Shown here one piece after another: positions 1 through 10,005 of a DNA stretch of 64,000 nucleotides. The first letter of the stretch is position 1. Each line of letters begins with the position of its first letter. Source of the stretch: a beta proteobacterium CB (lineage in GTDB: Bacteria > Pseudomonadota > Gammaproteobacteria > Burkholderiales > Burkholderiaceae). The stretch is taken from NCBI GenBank assembly GCA_000342265.1, contig CP004348.1:868001-932000 (forward strand). Reading direction: 5' to 3'. The notes under the pieces were generated by a model. It worked only from the letters and a program-made list of their open reading frames with translations. It did no database searches and had not been told where the DNA came from. Both the position numbers and the translations under genes were made by a program.

Positions 1-1692
1 TATGCGCAAATGAGAGAGCGTCAGTCTATTGCCCATGTGTTGGCAAGACACGTAGAGGGCGCTTCACACATGGCTGAAGGCTACACTCGCGCTGCTCCTG
101 GCAACATTGGTGTTTGTATAGGCACATCAGGCCCTGGTGGCACTGACATGATTACGGGCTTGTACTCCGCACAAGCCGATAGCATTCCCATTTTGTGTAT
201 CACCGGTCAAGCGCCACGCGCTAAGTTGCATAAAGAAGATTTTCAAGCAGTTGATATCGCTTCGATTGCTAAGCCACTCACCAAAATGGCAGTAACTGTA
301 TTAGAGCCTGCACTTGTTCCTCGGGTTTTTCAGCAAGCATTTCATTTGATGCGCTCTGGTCGCCCAGGCCCTGTACTGATTGATTTGCCAATTGATGTAC
401 AAATGGCAGAAATCGAGTTTGATATTGAAACCTACGAACCTTTGCCAGCATATAAGCCTGCAGCAACTCGTAAGCAAATTGAAAAAGCATTGGAGATGCT
501 AGATATGGCTGAGAAGCCATTGATTGTCTCTGGAGGTGGCGTAATCAATGCGGATGCTTCCGACCTTTTGGTGAAGTTCGCTGAAATTACTGGCATTCCA
601 GTTATCCCAACTTTGATGGGTTGGGGTTCAATTCCCGATAGCCATCCATTAATGGCAGGTATGGTTGGGCTGCAGACTTCTCATCGCTACGGTAATGCGA
701 CCATGCTCGCAAGCGATTTTGTATTGGGGGTTGGTAATCGCTGGGCGAATCGACACACAGGCTCAACAGAGGTCTATTGCAAAGGACGTAAGTTCATTCA
801 TGTGGATATTGAGCCCACTCAAATTGGCCGAATCTTTACCCCAGACTATGGAATTGTGTCAGATGCAAAACTTGCTTTGCAGATGTTTGTTGAAGTAGCA
901 AGCGAAATGAAAAAGGCTGGAAAGCTCAAAGATAGAAGCAAATGGGCTGCGGAGTGCCTTGCTAGAAAAAATTCGATTGAATATCAGCGTAAGACAAACT
1001 TTAGCGACTCCCCAATGAAGCCGCAGCGCGTCTATCAGGAGATGGTTCAGTCATTTGGTGAGGATGTGACTTACGTCAGCACCATTGGTCTATCGCAGAT
1101 AGCAGGGGCACAGTTTTTGAAAGTATTCAAACCACGCCATTGGATTAATTGCGGTCAAGCGGGCCCTCTGGGTTGGACCGTTCCAGCGGCATTGGGTGTG
1201 CGTGCTGCTGACCCAAGTAGAAAGATTGTTGCGCTATCTGGAGACTATGACTTCCAGTTCATGATTGAGGAATTGGCTGTTGGTGCACAATTTAAATTAC
1301 CGTTCATACAAATCTTAGTGAATAACAGTTATTTGGGATTAATTCGTCAGGCGCAGCGTGGCTTTGATATGGATTATTGCGTTCAACTGGCATTTGACAA
1401 TGTGAACGTGCCAGACAGCGCCGGAATTGTGAAGGGCTATGGTGTTGATCATGTCAAAGTGGTTGAGGGTCTCGGTTGTAAGGCAATTCGTGTGGAGCGT
1501 GAAGACCAGCTAGCATCAGCAATAGCGCAAGCAGAGGCTTGGATTACAGAGTTCAGGGTGCCAGTTGTAGTTGAGGTCATTCTTGAGCGGGTAACCAATA
1601 TCGCTATGGGCACTGAAATTGACAATATCAATGAATTTGAACCTACGGCACAGTCGATAGAAGATGCGCCCACAGCTGTGCTGCAAGCTTAA
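1..1692 (+). CDS. gcl: Glyoxylate carboligase (5' end outside window)
   Basis: ThDP- and FAD-dependent enzyme that joins two glyoxylates into tartronate semialdehyde plus CO2 in the cytoplasm. The reading frame is open from base 1. The Met at position 10 aligns with about residue 37 of E. coli Gcl, so some 36 N-terminal residues lie outside the window. Near-identical blocks to Gcl include [17 protein letters not shown], the [10 protein letters not shown] turn and [14 protein letters not shown]. The valine in RHVEGA (residue 15 counted from Met 10) occupies the place of the catalytic Glu of other ThDP enzymes, a Gcl hallmark. The C-terminal ThDP/Mg motif is [13 protein letters not shown] followed by [10 protein letters not shown]. 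The hyi gene follows after 30 bp, the usual gcl-hyi order. Identity is secure. Confidence 0.96.
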   Translation, partial: YAQMRERQSIAHVLARHVEGASHMAEGYTRAAPGNIGVCIGTSGPGGTDMITGLYSAQADSIPILCITGQAPRAKLHKEDFQAVDIASIAKPLTKMAVTVLEPALVPRVFQQAFHLMRSGRPGPVLIDLPIDVQMAEIEFDIETYEPLPAYKPAATRKQIEKALEMLDMAEKPLIVSGGGVINADASDLLVKFAEITGIPVIPTLMGWGSIPDSHPLMAGMVGLQTSHRYGNATMLASDFVLGVGNRWANRHTGSTEVYCKGRKFIHVDIEPTQIGRIFTPDYGIVSDAKLALQMFVEVASEMKKAGKLKDRSKWAAECLARKNSIEYQRKTNFSDSPMKPQRVYQEMVQSFGEDVTYVSTIGLSQIAGAQFLKVFKPRHWINCGQAGPLGWTVPAALGVRAADPSRKIVALSGDYDFQFMIEELAVGAQFKLPFIQILVNNSYLGLIRQAQRGFDMDYCVQLAFDNVNVPDSAGIVKGYGVDHVKVVEGLGCKAIRVEREDQLASAIAQAEAWITEFRVPVVVEVILERVTNIAMGTEIDNINEFEPTAQSIEDAPTAVLQA

Positions 1693-1722
1693 GAAATAGA
1701 CAGTAATTAACCAGGATTATTT

Positions 1723-2334
1723 ATGCCCCGTTTTGCCGCCAACCTCACAATGCTGTTTAATGAAGTGCCTTTCTTGGAGCGCTTTGCGCTTGCCAAGACT
1801 GCCGGCTTTAAAGCTGTTGAATTTCTCTTTCCTTACGCATATTCAAAAGAAGAGATTAAATCTGCTTTAGACAACAATGCCCTCAAACTCGTCCTACACA
1901 ATCTACCTGCTGGCGATTGGGATGCTGGGGAGCGGGGCATTGCATGCCATCCTGACCGCGTTAACGAGTTTCGCTCTGGCGTAGCGAAAGCCATTGAATA
2001 CGCTACCTACCTTCATGTTGGTCAACTCAATTGCTTGGCTGGCAAGGCGCCTGTTGGGGTCGATGCCAAGTTACTACACGATACCTTTGTCAGTAACTTG
2101 CAATACGCTGCGAGCGAGCTTAAAAAAGCGGGGCTCAAGCTCTTGATCGAGCCGATCAATACCTTTGATATTCCTGGCTTTTACTTATCTAAGACAGAGC
2201 AGGGTATTGCTATCTTGGATGCCGTTGGTGCTGATAATGCCTTTTTACAATACGACATCTACCATGCGCGAACTTTGAAATTGGGCAGAAGGGGTAATTT
2301 TCCAGTCCCCCTCATTACTTATGGCGCCTATTAA
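1723..2334 (+). CDS. hyi: Hydroxypyruvate isomerase, C-terminally truncated (probably broken)
   Basis: Hyi interconverts hydroxypyruvate and tartronate semialdehyde, next to Gcl in glyoxylate use. Residues 1 to about 181 match the TIM-barrel family closely (FAANLTMLF, LHNLPAGDWDAGERGIAC, LLIEPINTFDIPGF, QYDIYH). E143 of LLIEPIN, one of the two active-site glutamates of the family, is present. Homology then stops: the last 22 residues (RTLKLGRRGN...) resemble nothing in the family, and the normal last 75 or so residues, including the second catalytic Glu of the GCEY-type motif, are absent. No other frame downstream restores them, so this is a deletion or rearrangement and not a simple frameshift. 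The gene ends 56 bp before tRNA-Asn. Length is 203 aa against about 258 for E. coli Hyi. It is probably inactive. Confidence 0.85.
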   Translation: MPRFAANLTMLFNEVPFLERFALAKTAGFKAVEFLFPYAYSKEEIKSALDNNALKLVLHNLPAGDWDAGERGIACHPDRVNEFRSGVAKAIEYATYLHVGQLNCLAGKAPVGVDAKLLHDTFVSNLQYAASELKKAGLKLLIEPINTFDIPGFYLSKTEQGIAILDAVGADNAFLQYDIYHARTLKLGRRGNFPVPLITYGAY

Positions 2335-2353
2335 GCGCTGGGTGGCACCAAAG

Positions 2354-2383
2354 AAAAAGCCCCTAGATTTCTCTAGGGGCTTT
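2354..2383. terminator. Bidirectional Rho-independent terminator between hyi and tRNA-Asn
   Basis: A perfect 12-bp inverted repeat (aaagcccctaga / tctaggggcttt) surrounds a 4-nt loop. It has an A-run on the left and a T-run on the right, so it can end both the rightward gcl-hyi transcript and the leftward tRNA-Asn transcript. Confidence 0.88.
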
Positions 2384-2390
2384 ACTAATT

Positions 2391-2466
2391 TGGCTCCTCG
2401 ACCTGGGCTCGAACCAGGGACCTACGGATTAACAGTCCGGCGCTCTACCAACTGAGCTATCGAGGA
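2391..2466 (-). tRNA. tRNA-Asn (anticodon GUU)
   Basis: A 76-nt cloverleaf with acceptor TCCTCGA paired to TCGAGGA, D-arm AGCTCAGTTGGTAGAGCG, anticodon loop CTGTTAA and T-loop TTCGAGC. The 3' CCA is encoded. The terminator at 2354-2383 follows it. The 5' end lies only 21 bp from the divergent thiD start. Confidence 0.97.
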
Positions 2467-2487
2467 ATAAGCCGATATTATAGCAAG

Positions 2488-3372
2488 ATGAAATCACCTA
2501 CTCCAAGTTCTGTACAGATCCCTAAAGTATTGACCATTGCCGGCTCCGATAGTGGCGGTGGCGCAGGCATTCAGGCTGACCTCAAAGTCATTACAGCCCT
2601 TGGTGGGTATGGGATGACGGCCATCACGGCCATCACTGCCCAGAACACTTTGGGGGTGAGCCGTATTCAGGATATCGATCTTGATGTGGTCGAGGCTCAG
2701 ATCGATGCAGTATTTTTGGATATTGGGGTAGACATCGTCAAAATTGGCATGTTAGCTAGCCCAGAGATCGTTCGTACCGTAGCATCGGCCCTCAAGCGCC
2801 ATGGAGCCAACAGAATTGTTTTGGATCCTGTGTTGAGGGCAACATCAGGCGCCAGTCTTGGCGGTGACGATACTGCTCAAGCCATGATCAAAGACTTATT
2901 TCCGATGGCGATGCTGGTAACTCCAAATTTAGAGGAGGCCTCTTTATTATTGGGTCGAGAGCTACTTTGTCCAGATGATTTCAAGCTGGCTGCAGAAGAA
3001 TTATTGGATATGGGCCCCCAAGCAGTCTTGATCAAGGGCGGTCACCTCGATACCTCCCATACTCAACTGACCGATTTTCTGATGTGGCGAACTATTGAAG
3101 ATGGTCTTGAAGTAGTTCAGTCAAAAGAATTCAAGCACTACCGCGTTAATACGCCCAATACCCATGGCACCGGTTGCTCTTTGGCGTCAGCTACTGCAAC
3201 CTATTTAGCGGATGGTCACGATCTTTCTCATGCGGTTGCCAAAGCAATTTCTTATGTTGAGGCGGGACTCGAGGCGGGGCGCTTCTTGAGTATTGGTGAA
3301 GGCTCGGGACCTTTATGGCATATGCATGATTTTTATCCAACTGCATTGCCAGAAGAAGCGGGTAAGTATTAA
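2488..3372 (+). CDS. thiD: Hydroxymethylpyrimidine/phosphomethylpyrimidine kinase
   Basis: ThiD phosphorylates HMP and then HMP-P, giving HMP-PP for thiamin phosphate synthesis. It is a ribokinase-fold protein of 294 aa, slightly longer than usual (about 265). Visible motifs are the N-terminal TIAGSDSGGGAGIQADLK, the central VTPNLEEASLL and the C-terminal anion-hole motif NTHGTGCSLASA. The start follows a -10-like TATTAT (2476-2481) by 6 nt with no Shine-Dalgarno, so the mRNA may be leaderless. It converges on thiE with a 4-bp overlap of 3' ends. ThiD lies outside the riboswitch-controlled operon, but the substrate logic ties it to thiE. Confidence 0.96.
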   Translation: MKSPTPSSVQIPKVLTIAGSDSGGGAGIQADLKVITALGGYGMTAITAITAQNTLGVSRIQDIDLDVVEAQIDAVFLDIGVDIVKIGMLASPEIVRTVASALKRHGANRIVLDPVLRATSGASLGGDDTAQAMIKDLFPMAMLVTPNLEEASLLLGRELLCPDDFKLAAEELLDMGPQAVLIKGGHLDTSHTQLTDFLMWRTIEDGLEVVQSKEFKHYRVNTPNTHGTGCSLASATATYLADGHDLSHAVAKAISYVEAGLEAGRFLSIGEGSGPLWHMHDFYPTALPEEAGKY

Positions 3373-4295
3373 GTTTTCATGAGCTCTTGGAGTCGTTTAA
3401 CGGCGGCTTTTGGATCATCCGATCCATTAATTGCCCTAACAACTGCCACTGAGCCAACACCGCTTTGTGCCACCGCATGAATACTGCTCTCATCAATGCC
3501 GCCAATAGCCACTAAGGGGTAGTGGTTCATTAATTGTGCATACTTGTATAAACGTCCTAAGCCCTGAGGTGCTGTAGCCATCTTTTTAAGATTGGTCGGA
3601 AATACGGCGCCCATGGCGATATAGCTTGGGCAGAAGCGATCTGCATAGACCATCTCCGCATAGCCGTGTGTACTGAGACCTAAGCGCAGTCCTGCAGATC
3701 GAATAGCATCTAGATCTGCTATCTCTAGGTCTTCTTGACCCAAATGAACACCGTAGGCATCTGCTTCAATTGCCTCTTGCCAGTAATCATTAATAAAGAG
3801 CAAAGTCTTGCTACCTTTGACCGCATCGACAGATTCTGCGATCTGTTTGCGGATCAGTTTTTGATCATCCGATTTCAACCGAAGTTGTAGGGTTGGTACT
3901 TCAGCATCAACCATACGCTTTACCCAATCAGCATCTGGCATCACGGCATACAAACCTAAACGCTTTGGGCATTCGGCGAAAGCTTTTGGGTTCATATTCC
4001 GAGTCCAAGGAAGCAAGTCAAAATGCTCGGGTCTCGATGGCCATTTAAAGGGGTTAAAGCCACCATCTTGGTGAGTCATGCGTGACCAAGCCTTACCCAG
4101 CACCTTGGCATCACACTCAATAAAACCCATTTCAATAGATGCAAGCACGCCAGCAAGCTCGTAATGATCGGCTGCATGTTCGTTATCAATTTTTGGTGGA
4201 GGTGATGACATGCTGTATGCCGGAATAGGCAGGCACAAGTCATCCTTAGCATGAGCTGCAACAATTTGATCTGCAAGGTCTCTAACTAAGCTCAT
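3369..4295 (-). CDS. thiE: Thiamin phosphate synthase with a ~110-residue N-terminal extension
   Basis: ThiE condenses HMP-PP with thiazole phosphate to thiamin phosphate. The TIM-barrel domain spans about residues 112-308: LGLYAVMPD, TLQLRLKSDD, LFINDYWQEAIEADAYGVHLGQEDL (pyrophosphate and Mg site) and the C-terminal VAIGGIDESS and VGSVAVVRAI phosphate loops. Residues 1-110 form an extra acidic region (ASIEMGFIECDAKVLGKAW, GFNPFKWPSRPEHFDLLPW) that standard ThiE (about 210 aa) lacks and whose role I do not recognise. It is the last gene of thiC-O-S-G-E, 12 bp after thiG. Confidence 0.93.
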   Translation of the reverse strand: MSLVRDLADQIVAAHAKDDLCLPIPAYSMSSPPPKIDNEHAADHYELAGVLASIEMGFIECDAKVLGKAWSRMTHQDGGFNPFKWPSRPEHFDLLPWTRNMNPKAFAECPKRLGLYAVMPDADWVKRMVDAEVPTLQLRLKSDDQKLIRKQIAESVDAVKGSKTLLFINDYWQEAIEADAYGVHLGQEDLEIADLDAIRSAGLRLGLSTHGYAEMVYADRFCPSYIAMGAVFPTNLKKMATAPQGLGRLYKYAQLMNHYPLVAIGGIDESSIHAVAQSGVGSVAVVRAINGSDDPKAAVKRLQELMKT

Positions 4296-4307
4296 TCGTA
4301 TTGCTCT

Positions 4308-5126
4308 TTAACTTTGATGCCAGAAAGGTGTGCCAACTAATGGCGTACTAGCTTGTGCAGACTGCTGGGCTTGCATTGCACCAGAGAGGTAGGCGGTGCG
4401 ACCCGCATCGACTGCTGCTGCAAACGCTTTAGACATTGCCACCGGATCATCTGCTAAAGCAACTGCAGTATTCAGTAAGACTCCATCAAAACCCCATTCC
4501 ATCACGCTGCATGCATGAGAGGGCAATCCTAAGCCAGCATCCACGAGAAGAGGAACCTTTAAGCGGTCACGAAGGAGTTTTAATGCATACGGATTTAAAG
4601 GTCCTTGACCGGTACCGATCGGCGCAGCCCAAGGCATTACAGCCTGGCAGCCCACATCCACTAAACCTTGGCACAAGATGAGATCTTCAGTGCAATAAGG
4701 CAAGACCTTGAAACCATCTTTAATTAAAGTTTCCGCTACAGAAACTAGACGTAAAGTATCGGGCTGCAAAGTGTAGTCATCGCCGATGAGCTCTAACTTA
4801 ATCCAGTTGGTTTCAAATACCTCACGCGCCATCTGGGCAGTAGCAATCACTTCTTTTGGGCTGTGGCATCCTGCGGTATTGGGTAAAACTGGCACAGCCA
4901 TTTTCTTTAAGAGATCCCAAAACCCAGAGTGAGCTTCTGTAGTTGAAGTGCCTTGCCTACGCAGGCTGACAGTGATCATTCCAGGGTTGGATTGCTTCAC
5001 GGCATTCTCCAAAACTTGTGGAGATGGGTAGCGTGATGTCCCTAGCAATAAACGACTAGCAAAAGTTTCCCCATACAGCACTAAGGGGTCTGCAGTATTT
5101 AGGGGGATTGGCAAAGGAGCTGTCAT
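4308..5126 (-). CDS. thiG: Thiazole synthase
   Basis: ThiG forms the thiazole phosphate ring from DXP, the ThiS thiocarboxylate and ThiO-derived dehydroglycine. Motifs include [21 protein letters not shown] near the N-terminus, the [15 protein letters not shown] segment carrying the Schiff-base lysine, [14 protein letters not shown] and the phosphate-binding [11 protein letters not shown] ... [13 protein letters not shown] chose ATG 5126 over the in-frame TTG 5135; no strong Shine-Dalgarno decides it. It sits between thiS and thiE in the operon. Length is normal (272 aa). Confidence 0.95.
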   Translation of the reverse strand: MTAPLPIPLNTADPLVLYGETFASRLLLGTSRYPSPQVLENAVKQSNPGMITVSLRRQGTSTTEAHSGFWDLLKKMAVPVLPNTAGCHSPKEVIATAQMAREVFETNWIKLELIGDDYTLQPDTLRLVSVAETLIKDGFKVLPYCTEDLILCQGLVDVGCQAVMPWAAPIGTGQGPLNPYALKLLRDRLKVPLLVDAGLGLPSHACSVMEWGFDGVLLNTAVALADDPVAMSKAFAAAVDAGRTAYLSGAMQAQQSAQASTPLVGTPFWHQS

Positions 5127-5175
5127 GTTGATCAATTACTTTTTATCTGTATTTATTTCTGCATAGGTCGCTGGA

Positions 5176-5373
5176 TTAGCCGCCAGTCACTGGTGCAATC
5201 ACTTCCATCTCGTCGCCTTCACGCAATACTTCTTCGGCATGCCTAGTCTTAGGAACAAATTCATAATTGATGGCAACTGCAAATGGTGGTTGCGCATCAA
5301 TCATTACCAGCACATCATCAATCGTACTGTTCTCTGGAACCTCTTTAGCAACTTGGTTCACTAGGATGCGCAT
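5176..5373 (-). CDS. thiS: Sulfur carrier protein ThiS
   Basis: A 65-aa ubiquitin-fold sulfur carrier ending in the diagnostic VTGG, whose terminal glycine is adenylated and thiocarboxylated before giving sulfur to ThiG. The body shows the ThiS pattern (MRILVNQVAKEVPENSTI ... FAVAINYEFVPK ... EGDEMEVIAPVTGG). A good Shine-Dalgarno (CAGGAG) precedes the ATG, and its 5' end overlaps the 3' end of thiO by 13 bp, suggesting translational coupling. Confidence 0.95.
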   Translation of the reverse strand: MRILVNQVAKEVPENSTIDDVLVMIDAQPPFAVAINYEFVPKTRHAEEVLREGDEMEVIAPVTGG

Positions 5374-6515
5374 GTACTTAACTCCTGATTAGCGGCGGTT
5401 GTAACTTGTAAACCTAGGTTGGTTGCTGTTGAACTGGAGCCTAGGCTCAATACCTCTAGCGCGCAATCCAGAATCGCTGGTGAGATCATGAAGCCATGGC
5501 GATAGAGTCCATTGATCATCATGAGCTTGGCTTGATCTGGTTTGTAATCAATTGATATCTCTGGCAGATTATCTTTTAGCGTAGGGCGACATTGTGTTGC
5601 CATTTCTAAAATACGCGCCTCTGCAAAACCGCTATGTACGGTATAAATCGCACTGAGTAATTCCATAGCGGATCTGACGCTCATGGGAGATAAATCCTCT
5701 GATTCAATCTCCGTTGCGCCAACAACGTAGACGTCATCTTCTTTTGGGGCAATATAGATTGGATAGCGAGGATGGATTAGTCGAGTAGGGCGACGTAGTT
5801 TGACTTCGGGTGCATGTAGGCGAATAACTTCCCCGCGTACGCCACGTAAATTCTTGGAAGCATCAGCAACTTGCTTCCAGGCTTCTTTAGCACCTAAGCC
5901 GCGACAATCAATAACCCAATCAAAACCATTCTGTTGATTGCGAAGTTGCTCTGGGTCAGCAGATTGATTCCAGTGACAGGGCACCTTCATCAGGGTGAGC
6001 TCGACTAACAGTGCTTCTAGTAGTTGGCGGTTATCTAATTGCCCTTCATTAGGCAGATAGAGGCCTTGAGTAAAACGCTCAGCAACACCAGGCTCAATTT
6101 CTGCCAATGATTGGCCATCTAGATGAATCGGTTTGGCAAGCGCCTGATTACGATCACAATTTCTCTCGAGATGAGAGGCAAAACGTTCCGCATCACTGGC
6201 ATCTTGGCGATGCCACAAGATTAAAGTGCCATCTTGTTGAAAGAACACCGGCTTTGCTAACTCATCGATTAGTTGCTTCCAGCGAGGGAGGCTATGAACA
6301 CCCATACGCACGACGTTATCTTCAGTAATGGCGGATTCCGCCAGTGGGGCTAACATGGCAGCAGCAATGCGTGCAGCCGAATGAGCGCCATCTGCAGCGC
6401 CTTTCTCAAACAGCTCTACGCGAGCGCCACGCTTAGCAAGTGCGACCGCTAGCAACCGACCCATGAGGCCGGCGCCAACGATGGCATATTTGCCGTTTGA
6501 GAATGCGCTACTCAC
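5361..6515 (-). CDS. thiO: Glycine oxidase, FAD-dependent
   Basis: ThiO oxidises glycine to dehydroglycine for thiazole synthesis. It is a DAO-family flavoenzyme of 384 aa. The N-terminal Rossmann dinucleotide motif is YAIVGAGLMGRLLAVALAKRGARVELFEKG (residues 10-39). GLYRHGFMISPAILDC near the C-terminus is the FAD/substrate segment typical of glycine oxidases. The start is GTG, placed directly after the thiC stop (TAA|GTG, no gap), so translation is probably coupled. It is in the same operon as thiC and thiS. Confidence 0.94.
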   Translation of the reverse strand: MSSAFSNGKYAIVGAGLMGRLLAVALAKRGARVELFEKGAADGAHSAARIAAAMLAPLAESAITEDNVVRMGVHSLPRWKQLIDELAKPVFFQQDGTLILWHRQDASDAERFASHLERNCDRNQALAKPIHLDGQSLAEIEPGVAERFTQGLYLPNEGQLDNRQLLEALLVELTLMKVPCHWNQSADPEQLRNQQNGFDWVIDCRGLGAKEAWKQVADASKNLRGVRGEVIRLHAPEVKLRRPTRLIHPRYPIYIAPKEDDVYVVGATEIESEDLSPMSVRSAMELLSAIYTVHSGFAEARILEMATQCRPTLKDNLPEISIDYKPDQAKLMMINGLYRHGFMISPAILDCALEVLSLGSSSTATNLGLQVTTAANQELSTCAS

Positions 6516-8596
<2,081 letters not shown>

Positions 8597-8674
8597 ATCC
8601 TTAGACCTAATTTAACCACGAAATGGGTTCAAGAAGGATGATCAAAATCAAGCAGTTGAGTTGGTTCCCGGAAC

Positions 8675-9514
8675 TTAATTGGCTTTGGTATTACGCAAAA
8701 TGAAATCTGCCGTCACAAAGGCTGCGTCGCTGGTAAATTCATCAGCCAAAATACGGGCTGCAGCCTCTGAAAGCGAGATTTCAATAAAACCGCTGACTTC
8801 GCCATCGTGGTTAGTGGGTATAAAGTTCTCCGCGAGCTCTAGGTCATAGATATAAAGCTGTTCATCATGAAAACCGCGTCCTGGGATAGGGCGACGCATA
8901 TGTATACGACCCACAGGCTCAATATGATCCGAAATCTGGGGTGGAACGCCAGCTTCCTCCCATAATTCTCGGCGGGCATTAACCCAGGGGGTTTCGTCCG
9001 CGCCAATACCGCCTGCAGCTAGGTTATCGAGGCGACCTGGGTCGGTTGACTTGGTCTCGCTGCGACGTCCAAGCCAGATATTGCCCGCCTTGGTATAGCC
9101 ATTAATATGGGTAGCCATACTACGAAAGCCGAAAGTACGGAAGGCCGAGCGCTCCAAACGGAAGTATTCATGCCCATTTTGGTCAATCCAGGCGAAATCC
9201 TCATGCCTCCAGCCCGGAATAAAGCCGCCTTGTTGCATCCGATCCGCTAATTTTGCCAAGCTAGCAGACAACGCTAGGGGTCTTGCATGGCGAATAGTTA
9301 GGCGATCATGACCCATTTCTACCAAAGAGATTGGGGTTTTTGCCAACGATTCTTGTAAAAAAGGGATAAATTCAGGGTTTAGGTGCCCAATGACCTGTCC
9401 AACTGAGCTGCCGCCCAAAAAATGGATGGGCAGGAAATCTTGTGGCGCAGACCGCGCCGCGTTTTGGAGCATCTCCTCTAAGGCGGCGATGGTACTAGTG
9501 GTGAGCTTATGCAT
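8675..9514 (-). CDS. Nudix hydrolase with DUF4743-type N-terminus, likely thiamin-damage pre-emption
   Basis: A 279-aa protein with a full Nudix box at about residues 169-191: G, five residues, E, seven residues, then RELWEEAGV. The N-terminal half (about 1-125; WRHEDFAWIDQNG, LERSAFRTFGF) resembles the DUF4743/Tnr3-type domain found fused to thiamin pyrophosphokinase in fungi. Established knowledge: Tnr3-type Nudix enzymes hydrolyse oxo- and oxythiamin diphosphates, removing damaged cofactor. Its place on the same strand just upstream of the thi operon supports that role, although it lies 5' of the riboswitch and so is not controlled by it. Substrate is inferred. Confidence 0.82.
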   Translation of the reverse strand: MHKLTTSTIAALEEMLQNAARSAPQDFLPIHFLGGSSVGQVIGHLNPEFIPFLQESLAKTPISLVEMGHDRLTIRHARPLALSASLAKLADRMQQGGFIPGWRHEDFAWIDQNGHEYFRLERSAFRTFGFRSMATHINGYTKAGNIWLGRRSETKSTDPGRLDNLAAGGIGADETPWVNARRELWEEAGVPPQISDHIEPVGRIHMRRPIPGRGFHDEQLYIYDLELAENFIPTNHDGEVSGFIEISLSEAAARILADEFTSDAAFVTADFILRNTKAN

Positions 9515-9576
9515 GCGCTAAGTGTAAGAGAAAAGAAAAAATACCGAAAAAGTAGTCTAAAAATCTATAAGCGAAT

Positions 9577-9726
9577 TTGAATTGTCAACAGTTCTTTATT
9601 TATATTTTTGTCAGAGACTAATGCTCATAATTTAAGCAAGCCAGCTCACTCTATACAAATCTACGACTTACGAAAACTTTTGAGTATTTATCCACAAAGC
9701 CTGTGGATAAGTTTTTTATTTTTTAA
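9577..9726 (+). other. Orphan promoter/terminator unit with two inverted DnaA boxes; candidate small RNA
   Basis: The AT-rich 213-bp gap 9515-9727 has no convincing ORF. It holds a promoter-like TTGAAT (9577-9582), 18-bp spacer and TATATT (9601-9606) on the plus strand. About 80 bp later comes TTATCCACA (9688-9696), loop AAGCC and TGTGGATAA (9702-9710), then a T-rich run (9711-9726), the form of a Rho-independent terminator. Both arms are exact DnaA-box consensus 9-mers. No plus-strand gene ends here, so the unit may encode an RNA of about 105 nt (about 9613-9718), or the arms may bind DnaA. Neither is proven. Confidence 0.4.
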
Positions 9727-9727
9727 G

Positions 9728-9802
9728 TGGTCCCGCCGACAGGAATCGAACCTGTATCCCACGCTTAGGAGGCATGTGCACTATCCATTGTGCTACGGCG
9801 AG
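9728..9802 (-). tRNA. tRNA-Arg (anticodon CCU)
   Basis: A 75-nt cloverleaf with acceptor CTCGCCG paired to CGGCGGG (one T-G wobble), D-stem GCAC/GTGC, anticodon stem CATGC/GCGTG, loop CTCCTAA, T-stem ACAGG/CCTGT with loop TTCGATT, discriminator A and an encoded CCA. It reads AGG codons. Confidence 0.94.
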
Positions 9803-9861
9803 ACTGAAAAAAGTAAATCGAATTTCAAAAAGATGTTAGGGCTTGAATCATTATCCACTGA

Positions 9862-9996
9862 TTACCAGCCACACATTGCCCACACTGTATTCGTGATTGC
9901 AACCAACATGTCTGGCGCAAAGTAGGCAGAAAAAATAATCCCTAAGATCAGTAGGGATAGGAAATAGAGAGCTGAGCGCGCAATAGAAATCTTCAT
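9862..9996 (-). CDS. Small membrane protein of 44 residues, unknown function
   Basis: The minus-strand frame ATG 9996 to TAA 9862 encodes MKISIARSALYFLSLLILG... ending in NTVWAMCGW. It has a positively charged N-terminus (K2, R7), one clear transmembrane helix (about residues 9-26) and a short tail. It begins 9 bp after the stop of the MFS gene, on the same strand and as the third gene of the CoA-transferase/MFS operon. No strong Shine-Dalgarno is visible, so coupling to the upstream stop is plausible. An overlapping longer frame at 9851-10096 looks non-coding. I recognise no family. It could be a transporter accessory peptide or chance, and the hydrophobic pattern argues against chance. Confidence 0.5.
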   Translation of the reverse strand: MKISIARSALYFLSLLILGIIFSAYFAPDMLVAITNTVWAMCGW

Positions 9997-10005
9997 CAGA
10001 AAAAC

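Noticed and set aside
2270..2340. Simple frameshift explaining short hyi
   Set aside because: Neither other frame after 2270 continues the Hyi family sequence, so bases are missing or replaced.
9608..9925. Plus-strand open frame of 105 codons
   Set aside because: It runs through the whole tRNA-Arg on the opposite strand and the AT-rich gap, and the translation has no family resemblance.
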